From: Daldinia sp. FL1419 | Lineage: Eukaryota > Ascomycota > Sordariomycetes > Xylariales > Hypoxylaceae | Assembly (NCBI GenBank): GCA_025201765.1 | Contig: MU623512.1 | Coordinates: 1-60,255, forward strand | Length of the DNA stretch: 60,255 nucleotides | Direction of reading: 5' to 3' | In this document: positions 1 to 11,311 of the stretch, one piece after another | How positions within the stretch are numbered: the first letter of the stretch is position 1 | How the letters are laid out: every line of letters begins with the position of its first letter | Position numbers and translations under genes: made by a program | The notes under the pieces: generated by a model | The model's database searches: none | Seen by the model: only the letters and a program-made list of their open reading frames with translations | Told to the model about the DNA's origin: nothing

Positions 1-48
<48 letters not shown>

Positions 49-56
49 CCCCCCCG

Positions 57-87
<31 letters not shown>
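1..87. repeat. poly-C tract at the window edge
   Basis: The first 87 bases are C except for single G residues at 48 and 56. It is followed by T-rich low-complexity sequence, including an uninterrupted T run of about 33 nt at 119-151. No TTAGGG/CCCTAA unit is present, so this is not a canonical fungal telomere. It may be a homopolymer at a contig end, possibly a sequencing or assembly artefact. Confidence 0.9.
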
Positions 88-89
<2 letters not shown>

Positions 90-114
90 ATTCCAATTTT
101 TTTTTTTGTTTTTA

Positions 115-152
<38 letters not shown>

Positions 153-352
153 ATTTGAAGATTTCGGAATCGTACCCCACCATATTAAATTTTATTATCT
201 ATCGACTTATTTATTAATTTACGTAATTTTTACTTAAGCTATTTTTATCTACAAATCTACTAAGAATTAAATTGATTTTATTATATATATATTAAATAGG
301 AATTTTAATAATTCTTGTAAGATATTGAACTGGTATGTATTTGTATAATAGA

Positions 353-1701
353 TGCTACTTTGCAGAAACCCTATTAGCCTCCTTAGAGCCAAACCATCTA
401 GGTCTCCACAGCTCTTTTGGACATAAATAGGCCCTCAAGAGTTGTCTTTCTTGTCTGATCAGCTCAGGCTCTTTAAGGTTCTACGCGATCAATTTCTTTA
501 TAGAGTTTCGTACGATAAATAAACTCTTTTGCCCTTTTTGAATATATCCTCCTATAGAGCGCTACCATTGCCGAGCAGTCACATATAGCAGCTTTCCTAT
601 CTGATCGTTTAGATACCCTCCTCAGGATATAGTCATCTTGCAGGAGCTATTTGTTGGGCTAAACGTACGTATAAGAGAAATAACAGCAAAGCAAGTAACA
701 AGTAAAACAATGCAGTGAGACCTGTATATTCATAAGTCCTAAGGAGGAGAGCTATCTACTCTGAGCTTGACGGGCTTGGAGCCCTTGTATTGAACAGGAG
801 CTCTGATAGCTCCTGCAGGATATGCCCTACACTTCAACTAACCCATAGCAACCAGAGGCTGTACGAGCTCGAGGATGCAAGGTGACTATATCCTGACGGA
901 GGTATCGAGACGATCAGATAGATGAACTACTATATGTGACTGCTCTGCAATAGTAGCGCGTACAAAGAGGTTATAGGCCCAAAAGAATGTATATTATCTG
1001 TATGAAGCTATATGGAAACGATCTCTGAAGAACTATCTATATCTTGTACTGATCAGGCAGGAAAAGCAACTACTGAGGCCTATATATATCCAAACAAATA
1101 TGTATAAACCTTATAGGGATCTATTAGGGGGTCCTCCGGAATAGCTCCTATTACGTACTCCTGCTGCGTACTCCTATTACGTATCCCTATTGCGTATTAC
1201 AGCCATGTACTCACACTACACCGGTTCAATACGCCTTTCTTATCTTTATTAAATATAACCTCTTAAAAGCGCGTTATTATTACCAAGCAGTCACTTCTAT
1301 TAATTCTTCTAATTGATCACTTTAATACTGAACAAGGGCTCTAATAGCTCCTGTTCAATATCTTCAAGAGAGGAGCTAAAACTGTATATATTCATACGAA
1401 GGTTTTATAGAAAAGACTCTTAAAGGACCATGATCTGCTTGAGCTGATCAGACAAGAAAAACAACTCTCAAGGACCTATTTATGTCCAAAAGAGCTGTGG
1501 AGACCTAGACGGTTTAACACACTACACCGGTTCAGTATATTATTGTACGAAATTCTATAAGAAAATATGATTCTATGCTTAAGAATTTGAGCTGATCAGA
1601 TAAGAAAAGCAACTTTTGAGGGCCTATTTATATCCAAAAAAGCTTGTGGAAACCTTAGAAGGGTTGGCTCTATAGAGGCTAATAAGGTTTTGCAAAATAG
1701 C
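353..1701. mobile_element. degenerate inverted-repeat element (MITE-like or transposon relic)
   Basis: Two arms of about 160 nt, at about 353-521 and 1540-1701, are inverted copies of each other. Both contain GAGCTGATCAGA (reverse complement in the left arm), then a block like GGGCCTATTTATRTCC, then GGCTCTA and GGCTAATA near the outer end. Many of the differences are C/T or G/A transitions, as expected after repeat-induced point mutation in ascomycetes. A further copy in the same orientation as the right arm lies at about 1400-1515, and a weaker one at about 985-1110, so the structure is compound. The interior has no long open frame and no transposase that I can recognise. I found no clear target-site duplication, so the class is undetermined. 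Confidence 0.6.
1146..1196. repeat. short tandem repeat inside the edge element
   Basis: About four imperfect copies of a 12-13 nt unit of the form TCCTATTACGTAC lie in a row. Copies differ by transitions (CTATTACG, CTGCTGCG, CTATTGCG), consistent with decay. The array lies within the inverted-repeat element. Confidence 0.7.
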
Positions 1702-1740
1702 TTCGATTACATAATCACAATATTTTAGTTCAATAATTCT

Positions 1741-1790
1741 TTAAAATCGTAAAAAATCGTAAAAAATCGTAAAAAATTGAAAAAAATCTT
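1741..1790. repeat. 10-nt A-rich tandem repeat
   Basis: Five imperfect copies of AAAAAATCGT lie immediately right of the inverted-repeat element, in strongly AT-rich sequence with no coding potential. Confidence 0.8.
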
Positions 1791-2817
1791 TTATAAATTT
1801 TCCAAGAATCTACAAAATTTTCTAAGCCCTTTTCAGTTAATTTTCGAATTTTTCCGAATTTTTAAATTTAATATTTTATAGAAGTTTGTCTAAAAAATAG
1901 AACCCTGGGAAAACATAGAATTCTTCTGCGCATTTAGAAGGAAAATTTATGTGGGTCTTGTATTTGACCCACTTTTCCGGGGATTTCAACCAATCAAACC
2001 CCGTAGATCCCTGAATTTTAGAATGATTTCAATTTTAGAATGATTCTGTTAAACCCCCATGTCCCGCTATGGTAGTTAAGGGAAATAATGGTTGATGTTC
2101 GGATACTCGAGTCGATTTCTTGTATACCACCTACCTACCTACCTCCTATCTGCCTACTACATTATACTGGTCTTCGTGTAAATAAAAATGATGTACGAAA
2201 AACAGAAGTTGTATATAGTTAGATATATATAGATGGCAAATAAATACAAACCGCAAGCATTGACCACGACGCATGCCGCGCAGCAGCGCAGTAAGAAAGA
2301 GAGAAAGAAGAATAAAAAAATAAAATAAAAAAATAAAGATAAAAATAGAGCGATATTGATATCGTTCAACTAAATCCTTGCTGTCCGCTGTCCTTGCATC
2401 CCCGTCCTTACGTCCCCCCCCGTACACCTTGATTCCCGCACGCTCGGCACCCGCTACCGCATGTAAAATGCATCCTTGCGCCGCTCGCTAATTTTCGCAG
2501 AGGGTTTCCAAGGGACCGGGTCTCCGTTCCGGGAGAAGAGGCAATCAAACTTTCCAAGGTTGGAAGGGAAATTGCTTTCTTTGTTGGCTCGTCGCAAACT
2601 AACCTCCATCTCGCAATACAAAGAGTCGAGGTCGGGACGAAACGAAACGAGATTCTTTTTTTTATTTTTTATTTTTTTTATTTTTCCCCCTTCGTCCCTC
2701 CACCGCCCTTTCTTTATCATTCACTTCTATCACCACGCTCCTTTTAACTTGGTTGTGCAAGCTTCAAGTCTGCGTCCCGGCCACTTTAGAAAAGAGAATT
2801 ACGGCACACGGTGCGTT

Positions 2818-2835
2818 GAGAGAGAGAGAGAGAGA
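2818..2835. repeat. GA dinucleotide repeat in the GH105 leader
   Basis: About nine GA units lie some 50 nt upstream of the chosen ATG at 2885, within the probable 5' untranslated region or core promoter of the GH105 gene. Confidence 0.85.
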
Positions 2836-2884
2836 CAATTAATTTACTACTCGGCGAAAAGGAATAAAAACCAAGTCAGTCGCA

Positions 2885-4233
2885 ATGCGAACAACAATGC
2901 AATCTTCCATCAAGGCGGTGGCCCTCGCCCTCGCTTTCGCCTCTTCCGCCGACTCGGCAGCAATCCAAGCCAAAAGGGCCACTCACGATAAGCACTCGAA
3001 ATGGATGGCGTCTAGTATCATGGCCCGTAACGACGGTATCCTAGCTAGTGGGGGCGATGCCTCCGGGCTTCTCCAAGCCGGCTTCACCCAGCACGCCTTT
3101 TACGCACTGGCGGCACAATACCCCGATGGCTCCTTTGCCTCCGAAGTGTGGTCGTACATCTATAGCAGCGCCAAATCCGTCACGCCTCTACTCAAACAGA
3201 ACTACACGGTAGTCGCCTCCAAGTACCCCCTAGACCGTCTATCCAACGGCAGGGCGCTCATAGACTTGTCTCAAAAGCATCTGGTAGAAGACGACGCCGA
3301 CGTCGCCGCAGACCTTGGCTTAGCCTACGAAGACTTATTAGAGAGCGTCGACGAAAACAAGCGCAACGCCGAGGGCGGTTTGTGGTACTACACCTATCCC
3401 GAGTGGAGTTACTTGGACGGCATGTACTCCTACGCACCCTTTGTTGTAAACAACTCCGTGTGGATTGAGAAGGCTGCACAAGAAAATGGACTATCTGGGC
3501 CCTTTCGTCAAAACGTCCTTGATGCTGTCAAGGAGACGTACCACCAGTTGGATCTACTCTGGCAGCACACCCATCAGGACTCCAATGGCCTTCTAGCCCA
3601 CGGCTACGACGACTCCCGCAAGGCATCGTGGGCAGATTCCAAGACAGGCTCTAGCCCACACGTCTGGGGCCGAAGTCTGGGATGGTACGCGATGGCGCTC
3701 GTGGACACCCTCGAGATTATACCGGACTACGAGACCCACTACCGTGGCCTCATCTGCGAGAAATGGAACACTCTTGCCAAGTCCATCACCAAGGCGGTCG
3801 ATTCGAAGACCGGTGGATGGTGGCAGGTTCTCGACAAGCCGGGTCAAAAGGGCAACTACATCGAGTCGAGCGGCACCGCCATGTTTTCCTATGCGTTGCT
3901 AAAGGGCTTGCGACTCGGACACTTCTCCTCGGACCCTCAGCTATCCTCGGACGCCAAGGCTGCCGGTATTCGTGCCCAGAAGTACCTCACGGAGAAGTTT
4001 GTGGTCGAGGAGAAGGACGGTTACCTCGGATACGACGGGACTGTGTCGGTGTGCAGCTTGAACTCGTCCGCAACCTACGATGTGAGTACCATATACCCAT
4101 AACCATTGGCATGATATAAGAGGCTAATGTTTCATAACAGTACTACATCGGACAGCCCATCAAGTACAACAGTGTGCTCGGATCCGCGGCCTACGTGCTT
4201 GCGTCTCTCGAAGCAGAGCGCCTTGGAGCTTAG
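2885..4233 (+). CDS. secreted GH105 unsaturated rhamnogalacturonyl hydrolase (YteR-like)
   Basis: Exons are 2885-4081 and 4141-4233; the 59-nt intron has GTGAGT and ACAG ends and joins codons in phase 0. The product is 429 aa. The N-terminus is a typical secretion signal, basic start then Ala-rich core, with cleavage expected near residue 25. The (alpha/alpha)6-barrel family GH105/GH88 is recognised from YLDGMY near residue 178 (the family's catalytic Asp region), the HGYDD segment, WGRSLGW near 261-267 and ESSGTA near 327. Family members remove the unsaturated galacturonyl residue from rhamnogalacturonan fragments left by pectin lyases, outside the cell. An internal Met at residue 5 is an alternative start. 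The gene stands alone, with the cysteine-rich secreted gene 2.7 kb downstream on the same strand. Family is confident; exact substrate is not. Confidence 0.93.
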
Positions 4234-6786
4234 ATGATGGAATCACGCTCGTATAATACTCGTCTTTAAGGTATATACGAAACTGCGCTGCGGTTGCAGT
4301 TGCATTTGTACATTCATAATCCCGGTTGCACCCACTGGGACCATTTAATTTTTGGCCTCACTGTATGTTGTTAATATAAATCCAATCGAGCCGTGCCGCT
4401 GCCACTCGACTACCAATTTACGGGTCCGAGTAACTTAAGTACCCAGTTGATTACCAGTTGCCGGCGTGTTGGGTCCTGGTTTGCAGGGTTCTTTGTGCGT
4501 GTAAGTGAAATGGTCGTAAAATGGACGTAAGGTGGTGGCGGTCGAGCTTAGGCTAGTAACACATCGATCTTTAGATTTACTCTCTCTGGGCCGTTGCTCA
4601 TTCATGCTATGCATCAGACTAGTGATATGAGAATAAATAAATGTCTACCATAAATCGTCAAGATTCGTAATCAGGTATTGTAATTAGGCGTAGTAAGCAC
4701 AACAAAGTGCGTAAACGACGTTAGGAGCGAAACATAAGGTAGTTATGGGACAGTCCACAAGCTTTGAACATCAAAATCTGATAGGGGATACGCGTACCAT
4801 TCAAGATCAAAATAGTTACCTACCTACGTATGATATCTACAACATCGCTCTTATAACTAACCGTTGACTTCGTGGAGCACAAGAACTTTGGCTTCTTTCG
4901 ATGAATTTACTTACCTAGGTAGTTAATCATATAAACACACCAAAACCTACGGGAAAAGTCTATAGTCTGCTCGTAAAGTGAAGGGCAAGTAATGCTCAGA
5001 CCACGAGGCATGACAAATATCATAGCATGCCAGCCAGAGAGTCAAACAATTGAGAATTGGTGCGTAGCTCGGAAGGATCCGGCGACCAAAAAAGTTCAGA
5101 AGAGAACTGGTCATATGTGAAAATAGATCGGGTTTGCCATAAATACCATGAATGATTGTGCTCTTTGTCAAGAGCCAAGGGAACCTGATTTAGGTAGTCG
5201 CAAAGTTCGGCGATGAGAAATTAGCAGGGGCCGGCTATTTATCGAAGAGGCCGAGATGACTTCTTATCGCCGGAATACCGACCAGGTGTCTACTTGAAAT
5301 TCCCTTGGAGATCTCAAGCAGTCATCATGCACATCCTTGGGTTAGGGATATCATGAAAAGCTGCACCGTACCTTTGGCGAGTAGCGTGCCGATAGACTTT
5401 GGAGACCTTTGGACCGGGATACCGGTTCTCTTAGATAAGCGGCCTGGACAAAAAGATCGTCAGTAAACAGGCAAAACCCACATCCGCTGGGCGAGACAAG
5501 TCCAAGGGTTTGGACCAAACGCCCGAACAATCAGACAAAAATCGTCCGACCCATCGAAGCCCAAAGGGAAGTCGCTGAGTCCGCGTAAGCTGTAGGCTAG
5601 GACGTGTCCGTGACAGGCAGCACTAATGTCAAAAAGCGGCCTTGGCCGTGTCGTTATCTCGCAGCCTTCGCGACACGGATCATGCGGGATCTCGTTACGA
5701 GGACTCGTCTTCATCAAAGATATATTAGTGATATCGAGTAGGTATCCCAAATGGGCGATTTTTGTGTTTGCGAGATGAAGTTATATGAATTTCTCTGCCA
5801 TCGGATATTGACCCGTAATCCAGGCTAAAGAGGCTGAATGGCCTCGTCTGTTTTTGTGGGGCAGGCAAAGACTAACTTGGACAGCTGCTGCCAATCATGA
5901 GACAAATCGCATGGCTAGACCGTTCAAGTTGTAGATTAGAAAGTCCTTGGACTCTCGAGTTCGCTGATGGCATCGTGCCGCACCTTGCTCATAGCAATAT
6001 GCGTACCCTAAGAACCCCAAGCCTAGAACTCGTAATGTCAGGGGAAACAGATGCCGTCGATTCGCCGATAATCGAGAAATCCAACGATATCCCATAGTCC
6101 TTGATCAAACACGCCCTTCGGAAGAGACTTGAAGAGGAAGGTGGTTTTTCTCTCGATTCTCGCATTGCTTGCGGAGGGTTTGATATCAAAATGTCCGGCT
6201 TGATACGGTGTTCCCGCGATACGCAGGAGTGCTTGTGACATGATGAACTGGGAAGCAAAAGTATCATGCCATTGCAGTCCTGGGTTCTCAAAGCCCTATA
6301 TTCTCCTTATAAAATCAAATTTGAACATTATTCTAAGTCGGTATCAATAAACTGATGTCTCTCTCTTTGAACTCGTATCATTCTCCCGGTGCTTACGGAG
6401 CGGATTAACGCTCCTGACAGCCTTCAAGTGTATTGTAGCATGGGTAAGGCTCCGGACCTAGACTTTAATATAACGCATGGCTATACCAAAAATAACTCGG
6501 CACCTTCACATTGTGAGAACCTGAGTTACTCTGTAATATAACCGTACCGTGAAACCGATGCCCGATGCTGCACCTCGGAAACCGTCGTCTTGACATCTGC
6601 AGCTATTAGTGCGGCAAGAAAATACGACAGGTCCCGGAAGGATGGAAAGAACTCGAAAAAAAAATGGTAGCTCACCCGGAATGATTGCTTGAACGGGTGA
6701 CAGTCGTGAGGTCCCGAGTCATGCAGGTCTAATGCTATTTAAAACCGATCAGGATAGAAGAGATAGAGATGCATCAAAGATGCGCG
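4234..6786. other. intergenic, no gene seen
   Basis: 3' flank of the GH105 gene followed by 2.5 kb without a credible gene. The longest frame (5460-5750, minus) starts at TTG and resembles nothing I know. CTACCTAC and CCTAGG motifs occur near 4820 and 4913. Confidence 0.6.
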
Positions 6787-6794
6787 TATAAAAG
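6787..6794 (+). promoter_or_regulatory. TATA box of the cysteine-rich secreted gene
   Basis: TATAAAAG lies about 160 nt upstream of the ATG at 6948. That would place the transcript start roughly 100-130 nt before the start codon, plausible for a strongly expressed small secreted protein gene. Consensus match only. Confidence 0.55.
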
Positions 6795-6947
6795 GGACTG
6801 CCGATCCGCAACTAGCTTGATCATATGAGTCTGTCCATCGTCAGCTTATTCCCTATTAACAAAGGCCAACAATTATAAGATTCAATATAACCGCATCGAA
6901 TATTATTAGTAACATCTTATAATTACTACGATCGCGAAATTTCGAAA

Positions 6948-7461
6948 ATGAAGGTACTCTTCGGGTTCATCGCGGCACTTGCCAGGTAAGACGCCAATTT
7001 ATCTCCCATCGACGTTTGATGGTAAACGCCATAAGCGCTAACAAGAATATAGCGTCGTCGGTATTGTCGGTGCTGCTCCGGCAGAGGCTATCCCCAACGT
7101 CGACGTCACCGAAACTCACCGCCAACCACACTGGCCGACGAGGACTGTTACCTCGTTGAGTTCCTCGACGACAACCTCATTCATCATCAGCATCACCACT
7201 CTCCCGGGCCAGCCTACCCCAACCACATTACCCGCTGTTTGCCCGACGGTAACACACACAACCCGACCCAGCAATTGCGAACCGCTCCAATGCCCTGTAC
7301 CTGGCTGCACTTTCCAGCAGGATCTCGTTGTCCCGTGCGGTTGTGCCGGCGTCAAGACTGCTCTCTTCGTCGATGGCTGCCAGACTGCTTGCCCCGAAGG
7401 ATGCATGACTCGGTTGAGGACACTTACGGCTGCTTGCGCTACTCAGACCGCGGCACCCTAA
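6948..7461 (+). CDS. small secreted cysteine-rich protein, function unknown
   Basis: Exons are 6948-6985 and 7053-7461; the 67-nt intron has GTAAGA and ATAG ends and splits a Ser codon. The product is 148 aa. The first 20 or so residues (MKVLFGFIAALAS and on through a Val/Ala/Gly-rich run) form a convincing signal peptide. Next comes a Ser/Thr-rich linker of about 40 residues, then a C-terminal region with ten cysteines, all within the last 75 residues and including a CGC pair. An even cysteine number suggests up to five disulfides. I do not recognise the fold. Size, secretion and cysteine content resemble the small secreted proteins of plant-associated fungi, but an effector role is only an inference. 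A TATA box precedes it. Confidence 0.72.
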
Positions 7462-8299
7462 ATTAAGTAGTGAAGTGGGAAATGTAAGAGAAGTACGGGT
7501 TAAAACACGTCGAGGTTGTAAGAAAATCGGATTGGTCCAGGTCAAAAGAGGGAACTTCGTTTCAAAACATATTCTTACCCTACACATGTTCAACGTTTCG
7601 GGTAGACATGTGTAGATAGGTTTTACCTAAGGGGCATATTTTATATCTTGTCTGAGATAGCTGTGAGACAGTTCGTGTTATGCGCGCTTGTTGAAATGAA
7701 ACCGTCGAATTCCGTATTTCAAATCTCCAGGGGCTTCACACATGATCCTTATTATTATATCTTACGTAGCAGATGTAAGGTGCAAGTAAGCATACCAGAT
7801 CGACTTGCTCCTAGAAATGATGTTTTCGTAATTGAAACAGGTAGAAACTTTAAAAAGGTCTCGAAAGCTTTGAACGGAATGCATTGAATGTCCAGAGTTT
7901 TTAAAGTAACCAGCCCCAGATGGTCCGGACCTTATGCGCTAATCGGTCACCAAAATGACGCTATGACGGATGAGTTCTTAGCGCCCTGTACCACTGTGGC
8001 TTACTAGCCTTTCCAGCCCAAATCAGCCCAGCTAAACCCAGCCAGCCTCTCCCAGCACGTTGGATGTCCCGCTGCATCGGGGCCCCACAAACTGCATGCC
8101 GGGACTCCAGTTAGTTCGGACCTCGTGATCAGTGACTCTACGTATGTACCCCCTTTACTTACACCGTTTTATTCGGCTTCATCCCTTTTCATATTCATTC
8201 TCCTCACAATTCTTCTAGCTTTTCGGTTTTTTTTTTCTCTTTGACTAATCAATTCTAAAATTACCTCCGCAACAGAAGTCAATTGTAAATTTGAACAAT
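7462..8299. promoter_or_regulatory. intergenic; pyrimidine-rich promoter tract of ISN1
   Basis: The left part is the 3' flank of the secreted gene. Around 8010-8060 there is a loose CCCAGC-rich repeat. From about 8150 to 8255 the plus strand is C/T-rich, including a TTTTTTTTTT run near 8228, as is common in core promoters of filamentous ascomycetes just upstream of the transcription start. No gene seen. Confidence 0.5.
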
Positions 8300-9988
8300 A
8301 TGACGTCAAGATACAGGGTCGAATGTGAGTTCCAAGTTCCACAGACCAATCTCATCCTGATCTCGACCCTAAGTAACCAGGATCAACAACTAACACGGGC
8401 GCTTTTAAAGATGCCTTGAAGACGCACAGACGAGACCAGTTTATAGGTATTAATCCAACATTTCGATTTCACCTATCCTTTATCATTCTACGACTGTCGT
8501 TGGAAAGTGGGCTTTCTGAATACCGGATATCCCCAAGATCCAAGGCCCAACTAAAGCCTAAGACTTTGCCTAGTTACAAACCATGGAAACTTATACTCAC
8601 GGATCCCTAATCCAACCTCCAACCAGTGTCTTGTTTGATTGCTTCATAACAGCTAACTTACACACTTCTCAGAATGGATCAAGGGGTTATTAGCGGTTCC
8701 CTTCGTGTTATACTCCCAGCCCACAGGCGTTTTTGAAACCAATGGATTCAACGTGGCCCAGATGTCCGAAGAGGCGCATAGACGTTATGCCGAGATCATG
8801 AGGGACGTCGAGGTCATGATTGATGATCACAGTACGTTCGAGTCCCATGTCCACTCACGCTGGCCCTTCCCCGCCCCGGAACCAAACTCCAGTCCAGTCG
8901 TTGACGTATTATCTTCAGTAACGCACCAATTAGACGCGAGCAGGGTTCCGTCTAAGCTCAAGCTCCTCGTCCCGACTATAGGCAACTTTTTTACTCGCCT
9001 GCCCCTCGAGGCCGCCTTCAAGTTTCAGGACCGCAAGCGATATATTTCATCTCGCCGTTTCGTATCGCCGTCCTTTAACGATGTGCGCCTCGTTCTCAAC
9101 ACGGCTCAGCTCATGGCCGTGACCACTCACGGCACCCTCCAACTCGCCACTTTCGACGGAGATGTCACCCTCTACGACGACGGCGAGAGTTTGGAGCCTA
9201 CCAGCCCGGTGATCCCACGCATGATTGACCTCATGCGTAAGAATGTCAAGATTGGCATCGTGACAGCTGCAGGCTATACTCAGGCCGAGCAGTACTACGC
9301 CCGTCTCCACGGCCTTCTAGATGCCATCGCCAGCTCGACAGCTCTAACGCCGCAACAGAGGCAAAACATCGTCATCATGGGCGGCGAGGCAAACTACCTC
9401 TTCGAGTTCAGCCCCACGTCACCCCACCTACTATCTCCCGTGCCCCGGGAGCGTTGGCTCACAGCGGAAATGGCGTCGTGGTCCGATGCGGGCATCACGG
9501 CTCTACTAGATGTAGCCGAGGCCGCGCTACGAGATTGTATTAAGAACCTAAATCTTCCCGCAACCCTAATGCGCAAGGACCGCGCGGTCGGTATAATCCC
9601 CAGCTCGCCCACCGTGCGCATCCCACGGGAATCCCTCGAAGAAACCGTGCTAGTAGTCCAAAAGATCTTGGAACTAAGCGTAGGCGGCCGCGACTTCGAC
9701 AACAAAATCGTCCCATTCTGCGCGTTCAACGGCGGACGGGACGTATTCGTTGACATCGGCGATAAGAGCTGGGGTGTGTCGGTGTGTCAACAGTGGTTTG
9801 GGGGCGACGGTGCACGCACCCGCATTCGTCCCGAACAAACGCTGCACGTCGGCGATCAGTTCCTCAGCGCCGGAAGCAACGATTTCAAAGCTCGTAGCGT
9901 CTCTACCACTGCCTGGATTGCGAGTCCTGCCGAGACTGTCGAGTTGCTCGACGAATTGGCTGGGTTCATGGGTAAGAAGTTGAGTTGA
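8300..9988 (+). CDS. ISN1: IMP-specific 5'-nucleotidase 1
   Basis: Exons are 8300-8324, 8411-8446 and 8673-9988 (introns 86 and 226 nt), giving 458 aa, normal for fungal ISN1. The two very short first exons were placed because together they restore the conserved N-terminus MTSRYRVEYALKTHRRDQ followed by an IEWIKG-type segment. The enzyme dephosphorylates IMP to inosine in the cytosol, feeding purine salvage. It belongs to the HAD-like superfamily: the motif-I equivalent FDGDVTLYDDG holds the nucleophile Asp (about D182) and D184, GIVTAAGY matches motif II, and GDQ..GSNDFKAR near the C-terminus matches the metal-binding motif IV. No disabling change is visible. Confidence 0.95.
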
Positions 9989-11311
9989 GCTAATCTACTT
10001 TTCTACCTATCTATATATACCTACATACATCCAAGTACGATTGTAATGACAGTAATAACACAACACCCCGGTACGTAAGGGGGCAAGGGAGGCCATGATA
10101 TTACAAGCGAAAAGAAAACCAGCAAATGACATTTTCGTTCCCAGGCGGGGGAGGCATGTTTGGCGTTGGGAGGTGTGGCGGACGACTTGGACTTTCAATG
10201 GCAAGGAGCCAAAGCGAAATATGTAGCTATTAATGCACACCATGATAGACAGCTGGTTTTTTTGGTTTTTTTTACATACATATTCGGCAACGTAAATCAT
10301 ATTCTGATGCATCATTTGTCTTCAACCCGAAATGAACCTATCGTGGGAAGGGATCTTATGGTTTGATACACGAAGCCAATCCTATTCGATTTCTAGGTCC
10401 ACTCTTTATCAGCGAATTCCAATAGGTCGCTCGTCAATGCCGTGTTTAGGTCATTTATTTAATTCCTTTACATTGTATTATACATTGCCTGGCGGCGTAT
10501 GAGCATGCACATAACAAGGTCAGGTCGTTGCTGTAATCTCGGAATATTAAGCGGAGATGCATCAGATACAATAAAATGCTAACGTTAGTAATATCTATAT
10601 TAGATTTAGTAGACCGGTCGCCCAGCCCTAAACGTATATCTCTTGCTTCTGCTCACCAATGAGCTTATCTCATTAATATGCCTATTTTCTTAAACGTTCC
10701 TCTCCACCTCTCCACCTCTCCACCTCTTTCCCTCGTACTCTCTCGTGGCCTCTCATACTCTCATTCCCTCACACATCCACTCTCTCGCTCGCTGAAGACA
10801 AGGGGGTCCCCGCCCAAGGTATAAAAAATCTAAAGTGCATAGGTGTAACAACATCCAGTCTGCCACGATTTTTTGTCTTATCCGTCCGAATGCCAATCGA
10901 AATGGACCGACCGCCATAATTCTATATGCTTCCTGAAGCAGTAAAACCCCGCCAACACAATTCAAAAAACGCTAATCCGTATAAATCGGGGATAATCCCG
11001 CCCCTTCATGCAACCCTTTCAATGCCAATTTCGTCGCCCTTCGACCATAACATAAGCCGGCCCATAAGTTCCCATGCGCAGAAGAGAAAAGGGAGATAAT
11101 AATCATGGGTATTGGGGTATTTCAGACATCATTTAGGAAAAAGGAAATTTATAGAGCCTCTTGTAGATATGCTCAAAACTGAACAAGCAGCCTCCAATGG
11201 CTGTGCCAAAGCTCTCCGTCAAGTCAAATAAGAAACGAGATGATAGTATTGCGTGAGTATACTTCATAGACAAGATCGTCCATCACGCCAATAGTATCCA
11301 CCGGAGCGCAC
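9989..11311. other. intergenic between convergent ISN1 and the coiled-coil gene
   Basis: The genes on both sides point into this 1.3 kb, so it should hold their two 3' untranslated regions and terminators. It contains CTAC/CTAT-rich sequence near 10000 and a CT-rich block at about 10690-10790. No coding region is supported. Confidence 0.6.
10701..10727. repeat. 8-nt tandem repeat TCTCCACC
   Basis: Three full copies and one partial copy in a CT-rich intergenic stretch. Likely simple-sequence slippage. Confidence 0.85.

Noticed and set aside
1..87. Telomere
   Set aside because: No TTAGGG or CCCTAA units; the tract is homopolymeric C.
2476..2991. Separate plus-strand gene of 171 codons
   Set aside because: Starts at TTG, covers the CT- and GA-rich leader and overlaps the GH105 start in another frame.
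5460..5750. Minus-strand 96-codon gene
   Set aside because: TTG start, no recognisable domain, no intron signals joining it to other frames.
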